This document shows, one piece after another, positions 30,414-41,712 of a stretch of 64,000 nt of DNA. Location of the stretch: assembly GCA_030704615.1 (NCBI GenBank), contig CM060731.1, positions 56,028,756 through 56,092,755 on the forward strand, written 5' to 3'. The notes under the pieces are model-generated. The model ran no database searches and was not told where the DNA came from. It saw nothing but the letters and a program-made list of their open reading frames with translations. Origin of the DNA: Takakia lepidozioides. Taxonomy: Eukaryota > Streptophyta > Takakiopsida > Takakiales > Takakiaceae. Within the stretch, counting starts at the first letter, position 1. Each line of letters opens with the position of its first letter. The position numbers were made by a program, and so were the translations under genes.

Positions 30414-31482
30414 TGTTAGAGGACGGTAGGGGACTTAGACACTTATACGGGATCTGTAGGGTACCCTTAATTTTTGCACAGACTGAGACAAACAGGAACC
30501 TTAGGGGTGACAGCAGCGCACTGTAGAGGGGGGTTACATAGCCCACACAGCCGACACAGCAGTCACAGCCCACACAGTCGTCACAGCCCACACAGCCACA
30601 CAGCCGGCACAGTCGTCACAGCCGACACAGCAGTCACAGCCCACACAGCCGTCACAGCCCACACAGCCCACACAGCCGTCACAGTCGACACAGCCCACAC
30701 AGCGTCACAGTCGTCACAGCCCACACAGCCCACACAGCCCGTCACAGTCGTCACAGCAGACACAGCCCACACAGCCAGTCACAGCCCGGCACAGCCACAC
30801 AGCCAGTCACAGCCCGACACAGCCAAACACAGCCAGTCACCGCTTGACACAGCTGTCACGATAATAGGGAACGAAGAGTAGGACAGGGAACGACTGTGGG
30901 GAACAACACCAGTGAAGGGAACATGTTAGTTCACATACGACGGTTAGAGAGGGAAACGGTTAGAACCGCGGATAGGAGGATAAAGGGAAGAACGGGGAAT
31001 GATGAAGGATGATTATGATCATTATTCGGGAAGGACTTCGGAGACAGGCGGGAGCGGAGATCGGAGAGCACGATGAAGGAGAAAAGAGGATTAGTAGATG
31101 CTTGTTATATGCAAAGCTATAGTGATATAGGAAAGAAGAATAGAGACATAATGGCTTCGGCCTGATACCTGATAAATCATAATCTGATACTTATACGATA
31201 CAATCACACTGTGTAGAGAGATCTGAGTGAAGCTGTGGATTGAATGGATGAGTGAAGGAAACCGATAGATTGATGAAGCAAACTGATACTTAATTATCAA
31301 TGGTAAGGTAGCTAAGATGAATGCGGAAAGGGAAACAAATAGGAAACACCCCCATGATACACTGGCTGTAGGTCATGACTGATTGTTCTGCGCGGGCTGA
31401 GTACTTAGAGATTTCCAACTCTTCTATCTTGGAGTTTCCGCCTCGGATAGCGAAGGGATGGGTGAGTAAAAGCCGCGCGACA
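30414..31482 (+). repeat. 5' LTR (1069 bp)
   Basis: Bounded by TGTTAGAGG and GCGCGACA. Aside from array length it matches the 3' LTR almost base for base; the differences I saw are one G in the GATGAAG(G)GATG run and one C/A (AAGCAAACTG versus AAGCAAAATG). It contains the CACAGCC array at 30540-30860, about 78 bp longer than in the 3' LTR. Confidence 0.95.
30540..30860 (+). repeat. CACAGCC array in the 5' LTR
   Basis: Short words CACAGCC, CACACAGCC, GTCACAGCC and GACACAGC alternate for about 320 bases. The homologous block in the 3' LTR is shorter (41840-42080). Confidence 0.9.
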
Positions 31483-31503
31483 TTTGGCGACCATACTGGG
31501 GAC
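31483..31503 (+). promoter_or_regulatory. Primer-binding-site candidate
   Basis: Directly after the LTR end comes TTTGGCGACCATACTGGGGAC, of the TGGCG...GGGGA form seen in plant Ty3/gypsy primer sites. The matching tRNA was not determined. Confidence 0.55.
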
Positions 31504-32070
31504 CTGGGACATGAACAACCAGATGTGACAGGCATCTGGTGGGATCATGGTGGTTGGACCATTAAAGAATTTGAAGTGAATCAAATTCCCTGTGGAACGA
31601 AGGAAGAAAGATTGTCCAAACAATTCTTTCAAAGGTTCTTGGAATTGCCAGACGGATGTAAAGAAAATATTCTTAAACGAGTGCATGATGCTGATCCAGA
31701 ATGGGGTCTGGAGAAAGGAGTGATAAAGATTTATCAGGTAGCCTGTAGAGGAAGAGCACGTTGGTTACCAACATTAGTTTATGTGATAGCGTTGCTATCC
31801 ATTAAACGAGTAGAGTTTGAAGGCTGGGAAGAAAGAAAGGTGAATGTTTATACTCATATGCATGAAGAGCTTGTACTGGTAAAGAATTGGATTCCAAAGG
31901 ATATTTTGTGGATCAAACTCACACCAAGAACAGCTTTTCAGACTTGTTTGCCATATGGTTATATGGTAACGGAGACTTCAAGTATAGCCAAGGGTGCATT
32001 GAAGCTTGAAAGAAATCCAGGCATATACGAGAGATATTACAGAAGAGAGTTTTGGTTATTGCCACATTAA
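31504..32070 (+). CDS. 5' ORF between LTR and gag, unknown function
   Basis: The open frame runs 31375-32070 but its first part is LTR, so the real product probably begins after the PBS, before DVTGIWWDHGGWTIKEFEV. About 190 residues follow, with LPTLVYVIALLSIKRVEF as a hydrophobic stretch, and the end is RREFWLLPH. I know no domain for it. No frameshift interrupts it, in contrast to pol. A non-Gag ORF ahead of gag is unusual. Confidence 0.5.
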   Translation: MGHEQPDVTGIWWDHGGWTIKEFEVNQIPCGTKEERLSKQFFQRFLELPDGCKENILKRVHDADPEWGLEKGVIKIYQVACRGRARWLPTLVYVIALLSIKRVEFEGWEERKVNVYTHMHEELVLVKNWIPKDILWIKLTPRTAFQTCLPYGYMVTETSSIAKGALKLERNPGIYERYYRREFWLLPH

Positions 32071-32093
32071 AAGAAATGAAAGACATGGGACAT

Positions 32094-34409
32094 GAGTGAT
32101 GAAAGAGAAGCTAGACGACAAAGATATTCATCAAAAAGAGAAAGCTATCTGAAAGCTAATTATCCATATCTTTGGGAGAGAGGAATAGACATAGGGGAAT
32201 CATCTGGACCTCTCACACCATCAAGATCAAAAGTGCATCACCTATACCGGAAGAACTAGAGTTGGATGCCACTCCTTCTGTTTCTTTGCAAGAAAGATTA
32301 AGGGAATTGGTACAGGAAGAAGATCAATCACGAGGTGAAAGATCTGAGGTACATCCTTGGATAAAAGACTTGACAGAAATCTTTGATAAGAGTTGGCATG
32401 GAACACCAAAAGCAGGAACTCCAGTTTCTGAGCAGAAGATGAAGAAGGAGATGAGGATGTGGCAGAGCCAACGGAGAGTTCAGACTCTCCAACACCATTA
32501 CAGTTGAGTTACATGAGTGAAGAAGAAACCCAAGGGCAGAACTTGGAGGATGAAAACAGAGAGAAGAAATTAGAAGAGGAAGAATATGAAGAAGTAGACC
32601 CAACAGCTGAGGTTGAGACTACAACCAGGACATCCCAACCCGTTGGACCTGGATCAAGTGGAGCACTTGGATCACAGGCCAACGAAGGTGTCGGCTCAGG
32701 GGGATCAGGCGGGCTGCCTGGATCTGGCTCTGGGGGGACAGGGAGTGTGGGAAGTAGTGCAACTGAAGCTGGGAATACTGTGAATATCGTGGGGCCAGAA
32801 GCAGGGAGTGCTCAAGGGCCACCACTTGGTGGAAGATCCACCACAAAAACAACAGGTCCAGAAGGACCAGCACCAGCAAGGGTGCCAGCACCTGTCAGTG
32901 GGCAGAAGGTAGGGCCACAGATGGCGTTACAACCAACACGGGCAAAACCACCCTTTCCAATATATTCAGGAAAAGGGGATCCCGATGTACACATTAGCCA
33001 ATTTGAGCACATGTGTATAGTGAACAATGAGAATGGCGATGATGCCAAGATGAGACTGTTTCCTTGTTCACTTATCAAGAAAGCAAGTGAATGGTATGCA
33101 AGATTCCCTGATAATCATTTCCTAACCTGGAATGGCTTGAATACAGCATTTCGAAATAGGTTCAGGACAAGTAAAACTGAGGATGAAGTGTATGGAAGTT
33201 TACAACAGCTGAAGCAGAAGAAGCATGAAACTGTTGAAGAGTATATGGAGAAGATGGAATTGATGATGAAAAAGCTGGCTGCAGTACCAGCACCCGGTTT
33301 ACAGAAGACTTGGTTTGTGAGTGGACTAAGACCAGAGTTGCAGAAGAAAGTGGATATGTTACCCCATAATACAGTGGAGGAGGCATTTGAAACTGCAAAC
33401 AAAATTGAGCAATTGGGAATGCTCAGGAGAGAGAAAAAGGAAGATGAGGACTCTGAAGATGAGTCAGATGAAGAAGAAGAGCAAGAACTAAAAAGAAAGA
33501 GTAAGAGAAAGGAAAAGTTGAAGAGGGATAACTATGAGAAAAGATTGGAAGAAATCTTGAAGAAGTATGCCACAGAGGCTGCAACACATTGGAGGAAGGG
33601 TGTATGGTGTGCAAAGTGCCAGAATGAAGGCCATACCACTGCAGAATGCCACATGAAGGAGAAACACTGTACTATCTGTAAAATGGATAACCATTCTACT
33701 GAGAATTGTTACTACAACAGAAGGACAGCTGCAAGAGAACCTAGGCAAGTAAGGGTGCATCAAGTGCAGCCCCAGCCAAGAAGAATAATGATCAGGACCA
33801 CTATGGTAGGTCTGGTGGTTATAACAATGGCATGGAAGGGAGAGGTAATTCAAGAGGGAATTACCAAGGAAATTCCAGAGGCAACTATCAGGGTAATCCA
33901 AGGGGAATTACCAGCCCGGGAATCAGGATTATAGAAATAATCCAAGAACAGACCAAGGGCGAGGACCCAATGGTGAAGAGCTATGTTACTATTGTAATCA
34001 GCCAGGACATCGCAAGGCAGCCTGTTCATTCTGGATAAGACACCAGAATGAGATGAGAGCTCCTGTGAATGAGGGCCCAGTGGTGGCAGCTCACATGGTT
34101 AGGCCATGTGTTGTACCAGAAGTAAGTACAATGATAGTAACAAGAAGTAAAGCCAAACTAATACCTCCAGTAGAAGAGGAAGAAGATGAGACTGGAAGTG
34201 GCAATGATATGCCTGAAGATGAAGAGACTTGGAAAGATGAGAAGGAACTGCACAAGGAAGTGGCAGATACTATAAGGGAAATGCAAAAGAGTACGGATAT
34301 TCCTGTGGCAGATTCCTCTGATTCGGATGGAGAAAAAGAGGGAGTGAGGAAGAAAGGAAAAAAGAAGATGCAGACATGCAAAGTAATGAAGAGACTTTGG
34401 CTGAAGTAA
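32094..34409 (+). pseudogene. Gag polyprotein with zinc knuckles
   Basis: A start-like MSDEREARRQRYSSKRES at 32097 moves into a second frame (32172-32507, acidic) and then the main 491-codon frame (32459-33934). The main frame has an acidic, Gly/Ser-rich segment, the capsid-type SLIKKASEWYARFPDN..WNGLNTAFRNRF block, a Lys/Glu-rich coil, and knuckles CAKCQNEGHTTAEC and CTICKMDNHSTENC. A third knuckle, LCYYCNQPGHRKAAC, appears at about 33980 in another frame, and an acidic linker runs to 34409. Confidence 0.85.
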
Positions 34410-34536
34410 TATGTCAGACCAAAGCAGAAATTACCATTGGACAGCTATTAGCTGTGGCACCTTATTGTAGGCACAGGCTGTATCAGGCAATCAATCGAAT
34501 TGCCCAAGAGACAGGAACACAGACCTGAACAGCAAG

Positions 34537-35121
34537 GTGACCAGTTATAATGTGAAGCCGGAAGGGCGAGAACCAGTCATGGACTTTGATGATTCTATGC
34601 CAGTAATCCAATTGAGAATTGGAAGCACAGAACTAACTGATGTACTGATAGATGGTGGTTCTGGAGTAAATATCATGACAGACCAATTAAGGAAGAAGCT
34701 TGGTCTAAGTAACATGAAACCAGCCCCATTTACAGTAACAATGGCAGATCAAAGAAGTGTACAGCCATTGGGATTAATAAGAGGAGTTAAGATACAGATA
34801 CAGAAAATGATCTTTATGATCACAGTAACTGTATTAAAAATGGATGAAGTCATGGAGGCTTACTCCTTATTATTGGGACGTCCGTGGCTGAAACAGGCCA
34901 GGGTATTCCATGACTGGAATTCTCAGTTACTAACTGTGCATAATGGGATGCACGAGATACAAATTACCACAAAGAAATCTAGTAGATTACCTGCTACAAG
35001 AAGACCTCGAGGAGTCAGAGAGTATGACTGGAGGGAGGACTGGATGAGGAGCAGGAAGCTACCCTATTTGCTGCACACCCAGAATGGGAGCAGGTTGCAG
35101 AGATGCGGCTGGAAAGCCTAA
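34537..35121 (+). CDS. Retropepsin-like protease
   Basis: LTDVLIDGGSGVNIMTD carries the catalytic Asp in a D-G-G-S box, then LGLSNMKPAPFTVTMAD and LLLGRPWLKQARVFHDW, typical of plant Ty3 proteases with an ILGRPWL flap end. It matures the Gag-Pol particle. The frame ends at 35121 where the pol linker continues in the next frame (35103-35444). Confidence 0.8.
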   Translation: MTSYNVKPEGREPVMDFDDSMPVIQLRIGSTELTDVLIDGGSGVNIMTDQLRKKLGLSNMKPAPFTVTMADQRSVQPLGLIRGVKIQIQKMIFMITVTVLKMDEVMEAYSLLLGRPWLKQARVFHDWNSQLLTVHNGMHEIQITTKKSSRLPATRRPRGVREYDWREDWMRSRKLPYLLHTQNGSRLQRCGWKA

Positions 35122-35432
35122 GTTGTTTGAGAGGTATCTGCTGTGGTGTAGTGACAGCAACACCAATTGAAGAGGAAACCAACTGTTACCCACCACATTT
35201 CTATGAAGAAAAGGAGGGAGAGATAGAAATCCTAGAAGAACCAGCCACTGTGAGCTTAAAGGATGAAGTGGTGACTGGTTGGACAATCACAGCTGATGAG
35301 CAGGTGAGAGAAGTAAATGTGGGAACTCAGGAGGAACCGAGAATGGTGAAAGTAGGAGCTGATTTGGAGCCAGAGTTCTTCGAAGAAGCTAAAAGCTTGT
35401 TCATCAAATACGAGATGTATTTGCTTGGAGCT

Positions 35433-36794
35433 ATGAGGATCTAAAAGGGATACCACCTGAAGTCTGTCAGCATAAAATTGAACTGGAACTAGGGTCAGTA
35501 CCAATCAAGCAGGCAAGGTATAGAATGAATCCCAACTACGCACAGAAGGTTGGAGAAGAGATAAAGAAGTTGGCTGAGGCTAAGTTTATATACCCAATAG
35601 AGTATACAACTTGGTTGTCACCCATTGTTATAGTTCCCAAGAAGAATGGCAAACTAAGAGTATGTGTGAACTATAAGAAGCTGAATGCTTGTACGAAGAA
35701 AGATCCTTTCCCTTTGCCATTCACAGAAGCAGTATTAGACACTGTGGCAGGCCATGAGATGTACTCATTCATGGATGGCTTCAGTGGTTATAATCAAGTG
35801 CAAGTGGCAGAAGAAGACCAAGGGAAAACAGCTTTCATCACAGACTGGGGGCTTATGCATACAAAGTCATGCCCTTTGGACTTTGTAATGCACCAGCGAC
35901 CTTTCAGAGAGTGATAAGTGAATCTTTTCATGAGTATCTGGATGATTTTCATGCAGGTATTCTTGGATGATTTCAGTGTGTACAGCTCTAAGAGTGAGCA
36001 CTTGCATAAATTGGAGTTATGCCTGGCCAGATGCAGGATGAGAGGTCTGGGCTTGAACCCAGAGAAGTGTACTTTCTGTGTGAACTCAGGGGTGCTTCTG
36101 GGACACATTGTGTGTAAGAAGGGACTCCTTGTGGATCCCAGGAAGACAGAGTCCATTAAAGTCTCTCCACCACCAGTGAATGTTAAGAGTTTAAGGAGAT
36201 TCCTTGGGCAAACCATTATTACAGAAGATTTGTCAAAAATGATGCACAAATAGCAGCACCATTGAGCAAGCTTCTGAAGAAAGATGCAGTGTTTGCATGG
36301 ACAGCTGAATGTCAACAGGCGTTTGAGGAACTTACACTGTCAGTAACAACTACACCTGTGCTGATTAACCCTCACTGGCATGTAGTATTTCATGTTCACT
36401 GCGATGCATCAGGAGAAGCGTTGGGAGCGGTGTTAGCCCAGAATGTTACAGGGAATATAGATTCACCTGTGTACTATGCTAGCCGGTTGATGAACAGTGC
36501 TGAGAGGAACTATAGCACAACGGAAAGAGAAGCATTGGCATGATCTATGCAGTGAAGAAATTCAGGCATTACCTATTGGGAAGAAAGTTTATGTTTTATG
36601 TGGATCACCAGGCTCTGATATATCTGGTGAACAAACCTTTGATAAGTGGAAGGATAGCGAGGTGGTTAATAATCTTGCATGAGTTTGAGTTCGAGGTTAT
36701 TTACAAGCCTGGCCGTTTGCATCTTGTGGCAAAGGCATCATTTGTCACACTACAACAGGAGAGGCCGCCACAGGAGGGACGATCAGTTACCTGA
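35433..36794 (+). pseudogene. Reverse transcriptase - RNase H
   Basis: RT begins FIYPIEYTTWLSPIVIVPKK and KLRVCVNYKKLNACT (35525-35914), then MYSFMDGFSGYNQVQVAEED and, in other frames, the active site FLDDFSVYS (about 35957). RNase H reads FHVHCDASGEALGAVL (36262-36543), RNYSTTEREALA and YVDHQALIYLVNKPLISGRIAR (36540-36794). At least four frame changes (about 35870, 35915, 36255, 36541) make it non-functional as read. Confidence 0.9.
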
Positions 36795-36799
36795 TGCGA

Positions 36800-37960
36800 G
36801 TTTATTTGTAATGGAGGTGCAAGGAAGGTGCAGAGAATGGTTAGATTGGCAGTGGCCAATCAGATACTACCTTGCTCATGGTCAGTGCCCACCTAGTTAT
36901 GGTAAGGAGCAGAGGAAGAGAATCGCTATCAAAGCTTTACCTTATACTATGGTAGGAAGCAGAATGTATAAGTTAGGACCAGATGGGGTACTAAAACGAT
37001 GCTTGTACCACCATGAAGTAAATAAAGTCCTTGGAGGAAGTTCATAAAGGAGTGGCTGGAGGTCATTTTGGAGAAGAGACTACCAGTAGAAAGATACTAC
37101 TCGCAGGATACTGGTGGCCCTACTTTGTTCAAAGATGTACATGAGTATTGTCAGAAGTGTGATGAATGTCAGAGGCTAGGACCTTTGCAGAGATCTGGAA
37201 GAATGGCCTTGCCTCCTACAATGCCTACGGAACCATTTCAGAAATGGGGACTAGACTTTGTTGGACCAATTAATCCACCATCCGAAGCACGAAACAGGTA
37301 CATAATTACAGCCACTGATTATACTACAAAGTGGGTGGAGCTAAAGCTTTGAGGGACAACACAGCCAAGTCCACAGCAAGGTTCCTGTACGAGAACATAC
37401 TTACACGATTTGGATGTCCTTAGAATTATCAGTGATCAAGGAAGTCACTTCATGAATGAGACCATTGAGTTTATTGGACTAAAGAGTTTATGATTGTGCA
37501 TAGAAAGAGTACAACATATTACCCACCAGGGTAATGGACAGGCAGAGGCTTCCCAACAAAATACTATGTACTATCTTGGCTAAGATAGTCAATGCAAACA
37601 GAACCGATTGGTGACTTCGTATAAAGTCACCACAAAGTATACACCATTCCAATTAGTTTATGGTATGGAAGCCTTACTTCCAGTGGAATTCCTGTTACCT
37701 ACCATGAGAACGGAGTGGGAAAAAGAATGGAATTGCAAGACTCCATCAAAGTCAGGAAACATGAATTATACCATGTGGAAGAAATACGTGCTGATGCAGC
37801 GGAGACCAGAATTCAGATTTGATGAAGGCAAGTTAAGACTTTTAAGACGGGGATTTGGTTCTATGGTTGCAGAAGAAAGGAAAGATTCAAGCTTCTAAGC
37901 TTAAATCACCATGGAAAGGACCTTATGTCATACAAAAGATGTATGATAACAACCAGCCAT
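36800..37960 (+). pseudogene. Integrase
   Basis: A zinc-binding region with KCDECQR (37150) is followed by [18 protein letters not shown], carrying the first catalytic Asp. Across stops come RIISDQGSHFMNETIEF (second Asp, about 37425) and an NGQAEASQQ-like catalytic Glu region (about 37535). TPFQLVYGMEALLPVEF closes the core (37608-37700). Frameshifts and stops near 37351, 37415, 37490 and 37535 inactivate it. Confidence 0.85.
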
Positions 37961-38164
37961 GTTACAAACCATTAACAAAGAAATGCTGGGAAGAGTCAAT
38001 GCAAATAAGTTGAAGGGGTACAGTGGTATCCATGACAAACCCCTGCAGCATGATTTGCATGTTGAACCGCAAGAGCAGTCACGGGCTGCACCAGTGTTAC
38101 GAACGGAGTATGGAACACTTGTCGCTAGGCCCAGTATATATGACCGGGGTGGGCAAAAACAAAC

Positions 38165-38405
38165 GTGACACACCAAGCTATCACAGCCCATCACGGCGTG
38201 ACCACAGCCACACAGCCACACAGCCCAGCACGGCGTGACACAGCCTATCACAGCCCGTCACGACGTGACACAGCCTATCACAACCTACCGCAGCGTGTCA
38301 CACACCTATCACACACCACGCTAAGCTAACCACAGTGCAACACAGCCTATCACAGCGTAACACAGTATGACACAGCCTGTCACAGCTCAACACAGCCTAC
38401 TAAAG
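38165..38405 (+). repeat. CACAGCC array between pol and accessory ORFs
   Basis: CACAGCCTATCACAGC, CACGGCGTGACACAGCC and similar words repeat for about 240 bases. It is distinct in detail from the LTR arrays but uses the same heptamer. Confidence 0.85.
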
Positions 38406-38424
38406 TTACACGATCCTAGAATCA

Positions 38425-39295
38425 GTGACAAGTGGACACATAAAAACTTCAGGAAAATGGCTGAAGGAAGAAGAAACGGAAATTAATTTAAAAATAGAAA
38501 ATAGCACGTGGAGGTCAGGGTGCGACACACAGCAGAGAATGAAGTGCAAGGACAGGTGTCAAAAGGAAAGAGGACAAGAACGGCCGTCAAAAGGGATGAA
38601 AGGCGGGCCCATTAATGAATACGGAAAAAGGGAAACAGAACGAACGGCAAGTAAAGAAAAACGGAATTCATGTCGCATGTGTGATCCTAGTGGACTATCC
38701 AACAGGAAAAGTCCACTAAAGAAGATAAAAGTTAAAATCCAGTCACAGCGGATACAGCCAATAGAAAACCAGAGAAATGATCAAGAAAATGGAGGGAAAT
38801 TGAGCGCAAGAGGCGGCGTCGTTCTGAGTAACGGGCGTCTCGACAGGACAGGCCATAAATGCTATAACTTGGAAACTATGGAGGAACTAACAGACTATAC
38901 GCTCGCAATATTACTTACGCAATGGCAGAGACACGAAACGAAAGAGCGCACAGCAGCACAAAAGAATGTTATTACTGGAAGCAGGACCTTCAGAGAGGGA
39001 GGAAGAAGTTACTTCTGCATCACAACCAACACAGCCACTTGAACGACTTGTCACAAGGTCACAAGTTATCCATGCAGCTCAACCCGAAATAATTGATTTG
39101 GAAAGTGAAGGGATAGATATTCCAACTACAGAACAGATAGTGGCGGAAATAGAGAAAGGGGACCTTCTCTATGAATATTCTGGTCTGGTCAAGCAGACAG
39201 AAATCACTGAGGTGCAACAGTTGCCCAAGAGAAATCCTGAGGTACATATAATGCACACACACTGTGTCGGAGGTACCACAGGCGGAAGGCCATGA
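38425..39295 (+). CDS. Accessory region, basic ORF overlapping acidic ORF
   Basis: A 205-codon Lys/Arg/Glu-rich frame (38425-39042) overlaps a 109-codon acidic frame (38966-39295), which contains RLVTRSQVIHAAQPEIIDLE. Neither shows a known domain. The second may be the N-terminal part of the coiled-coil protein that follows after further frame changes near 39295-39430. Confidence 0.4.
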
Positions 39296-39433
39296 CACTG
39301 TAGCACCGGTCATAAATGAAGTAGTTCAGGAAGAAAATCCGGTGGGACAATGGTCTGAATGGTTAGTGAGACATCATACTGTTGAAGATCGGAGAAACAG
39401 CAACAACCTCACCATGATGACCCTCAACAGGCA

Positions 39434-41673
39434 ATGCTGATGAGTTCCATAGGCAGGACACTTAATTTGTTGGGGACTTATGTCAAAACCCATGTTCCAA
39501 TTACCCAATTGACAGCCTTGAAAGAAGAACTCAGGAAGGAGTTTGAGGCTCGACTTGCCACTGAGTGTGCAAACAAGGTCGATGAAGAGGTCACTCTCAA
39601 GATGAAGCAGGACTTGGCCAATACAGAAATGGCTTTGCAATTGGCCAAGCAACAATTGATTGAGGCAGGCCTCGCGCAAGACCAGTTGCACGAAGCACAT
39701 AAGCAACAGCTATACCAAATGCAGGTGCAGCATGAAAGCAAGTTGCAAGAACTGAATGCACTACATACGGAGTTGCAGACAGTGCATAACAGATGGCGAT
39801 ACAATGCGCTACATTTACAACTATGCTTGACCAATCAACAAAAGAAATAAACAGTCAAGCGGAAAAATGTACGAAGGCAGAAGAAGAGAATGTGGAGCAC
39901 ATGAAGCTCATTGTCGATATGAAGAATACAATCTGTCGCAATGAAGATACTTTCAAGCAATACAGGCAGATGGAAGCTGAGCAAGAGAAATACATCGTGG
40001 AGTTGCAACAAACCATCGTGGCCAATAGAAATGAAATCGCGGTCAGTAACAAGGCTTCGAAAGAAGCCAATAATCTACTTGCTGCCTATGCGCAATTGGT
40101 TGAGCCACAGGCGAAGCGCATGAAGGCTTTACAACAGCAGTTGGAATTGTATAAGCTAAGAGAGGAGCAAACTCTCAGGGGAACCACAAGCAGCTTGGTG
40201 GATAAGAGCCTTATGCAGGTCTGGTTAGCACAAGGGCCAGTAGAAGGCAAAGCCCCACGGAAGCTCACCCAAAGCGAGATGAATGAGCTTAGACTGCAGG
40301 TGCAGAACATTGCCACAACTACTATAGACAATGTCTATAGTAGGATAGCAGAGTTACAAGAGGATGTAGACGGACTCCAGACTCAAGTGGAAGACCTCAC
40401 TTCAAACATCGACCAAAGAGTCTATATCCCTCAGGAACAGCTAATGGCTTCTTATTTGCAATCCAGAACTCTGGCTTTTCAGTCTTCACAGGAGGTGCAG
40501 GAGATGCCAATGGTACAGGAACCAGTACCACCACCACCACAACAGGTCAGTGTACCAGTAGCTGAACCTGTGGTTACTACAACCACACCACAGCCACCAC
40601 AGCCGGAGGTATGGGGCAATGCAGCTTTTAACCCACCTAAAACTCCAGCTGCCAGGGAGTACAGTAGGGCTATGATTATGCCCTTCAACCAAATTCCCAT
40701 CATGTTGGATTTGGCTTGGAAAGAATTTAGTCCTCCGCAGTCATTCGCACATTACTACCAAATCATGCGTATTTGGCTGCCAGTGGCAACCAGGACTAAA
40801 GTTCTTCCAAACAATCGACATATTGAAGATCATCACTTTGCACAATACTGGCATGAGGCAGGTACCATATTGAGGGAATTGGTTGCTTTCCAGGTTGTAC
40901 ATGGACTCATTTATACCAAGACCAAGGAAATAGCAAGTATTGTCATGGGGTGCGGGCTATACTACGCTGCTTGTTTTCTGATACGTTACCACATTGAGCA
41001 ACAAAAGATGCAAGCACGCTTTCAAAGTTACTCCAGTGGAGATCATTGGGTATTACCTTTGGTGCCACCTCATATGTACCTATATGACCCAAAAGTTATG
41101 ATACAGAAGGATTCTCAAATTCGTTCATGGTTTCAAGCAGCCTGCAACAATTTGTCAACACAGAAATTCGGACTTGATGACATTTTCTATAAGGGACATA
41201 TCGCATGGAAATACTTGCACGCTGCACCAGTAATTGGTACCCCACTCATTTGGACAGACAAGGAGCTCAGTGTCTACACCAATTTTGCTGTTCAACGGTT
41301 ACACCAGGTCGTAAAATGTAAACTTCCAGACATGGTAGGACAGCATTGTATGCCCAAGATGATTCCACAAAAAGTTCGAAAATTAAAACACCTGAGAGGC
41401 GATGAGGATTCTGATACAACTGTTTCTTCACAGAATTCTTTTGACATGGGAGAAGACTATGCAATTCAGATGGAAGAGAAGAAACAAAGGGGATCTCCTA
41501 TGCCGGAAAGATTACCTCGATATCAGCCTCCAGAAGGCCTCACTTATCCAGGTAGTGATCAACCATCTCCGTCAACCAGAGACAGACCTCGGGCTCGTAC
41601 ACACAGCCCGCCACGAAACTCTCAACGTCAACAAGGTGCTCACTCACAAAGGGTTGCTACTCAGAAACAGTAA
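39434..41673 (+). CDS. Large accessory coiled-coil protein after pol
   Basis: Two frames overlapping at 39793-39850 make a protein of over 700 residues. The N-terminal part (39434-39850) and the first 200 residues of the 626-codon frame are heptad-rich coiled coil (LRKEFEARLATE, LQLAKQQLIEAGL, IVELQQTIVANRNE). A Pro/Thr/Gln-rich hinge precedes a globular C-terminal half with MLDLAWKEFSPPQSFAHYY, HIEDHHFAQYW, a moderately hydrophobic ASIVMGCGLYYAACFLI, and a basic Ser/Pro-rich tail. I know no homologous family. It ends 40 bp before the 3' LTR, where Athila/Tat relatives carry env-like or accessory ORFs. It lacks a signal peptide and a convincing membrane anchor, so it is not an obvious envelope. 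The 626-codon frame is intact while pol is broken. Confidence 0.6.
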
Positions 41674-41693
41674 ACCGTGAGGACACGGCTTTT

Positions 41694-41712
41694 TGAGGGA
41701 GGAAGGGGTAAA
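41694..41712 (+). promoter_or_regulatory. Polypurine tract
   Basis: GAGGGAGGAAGGGGTAAA lies immediately before the 3' LTR TGTTAGAGG, the expected site for plus-strand priming. Confidence 0.85.

Noticed and set aside
30474-30881. His/Ser/Thr-rich ORF in the 5' LTR (also 41773-42084)
   Set aside because: Translation of the CACAGCC array in the LTR, not a gene.
39434-41673. Accessory ORF as a retroviral envelope gene
   Set aside because: No signal peptide, no clear transmembrane anchor near the C terminus and no cleavage-site pattern; the composition is coiled coil plus a Pro-rich hinge.
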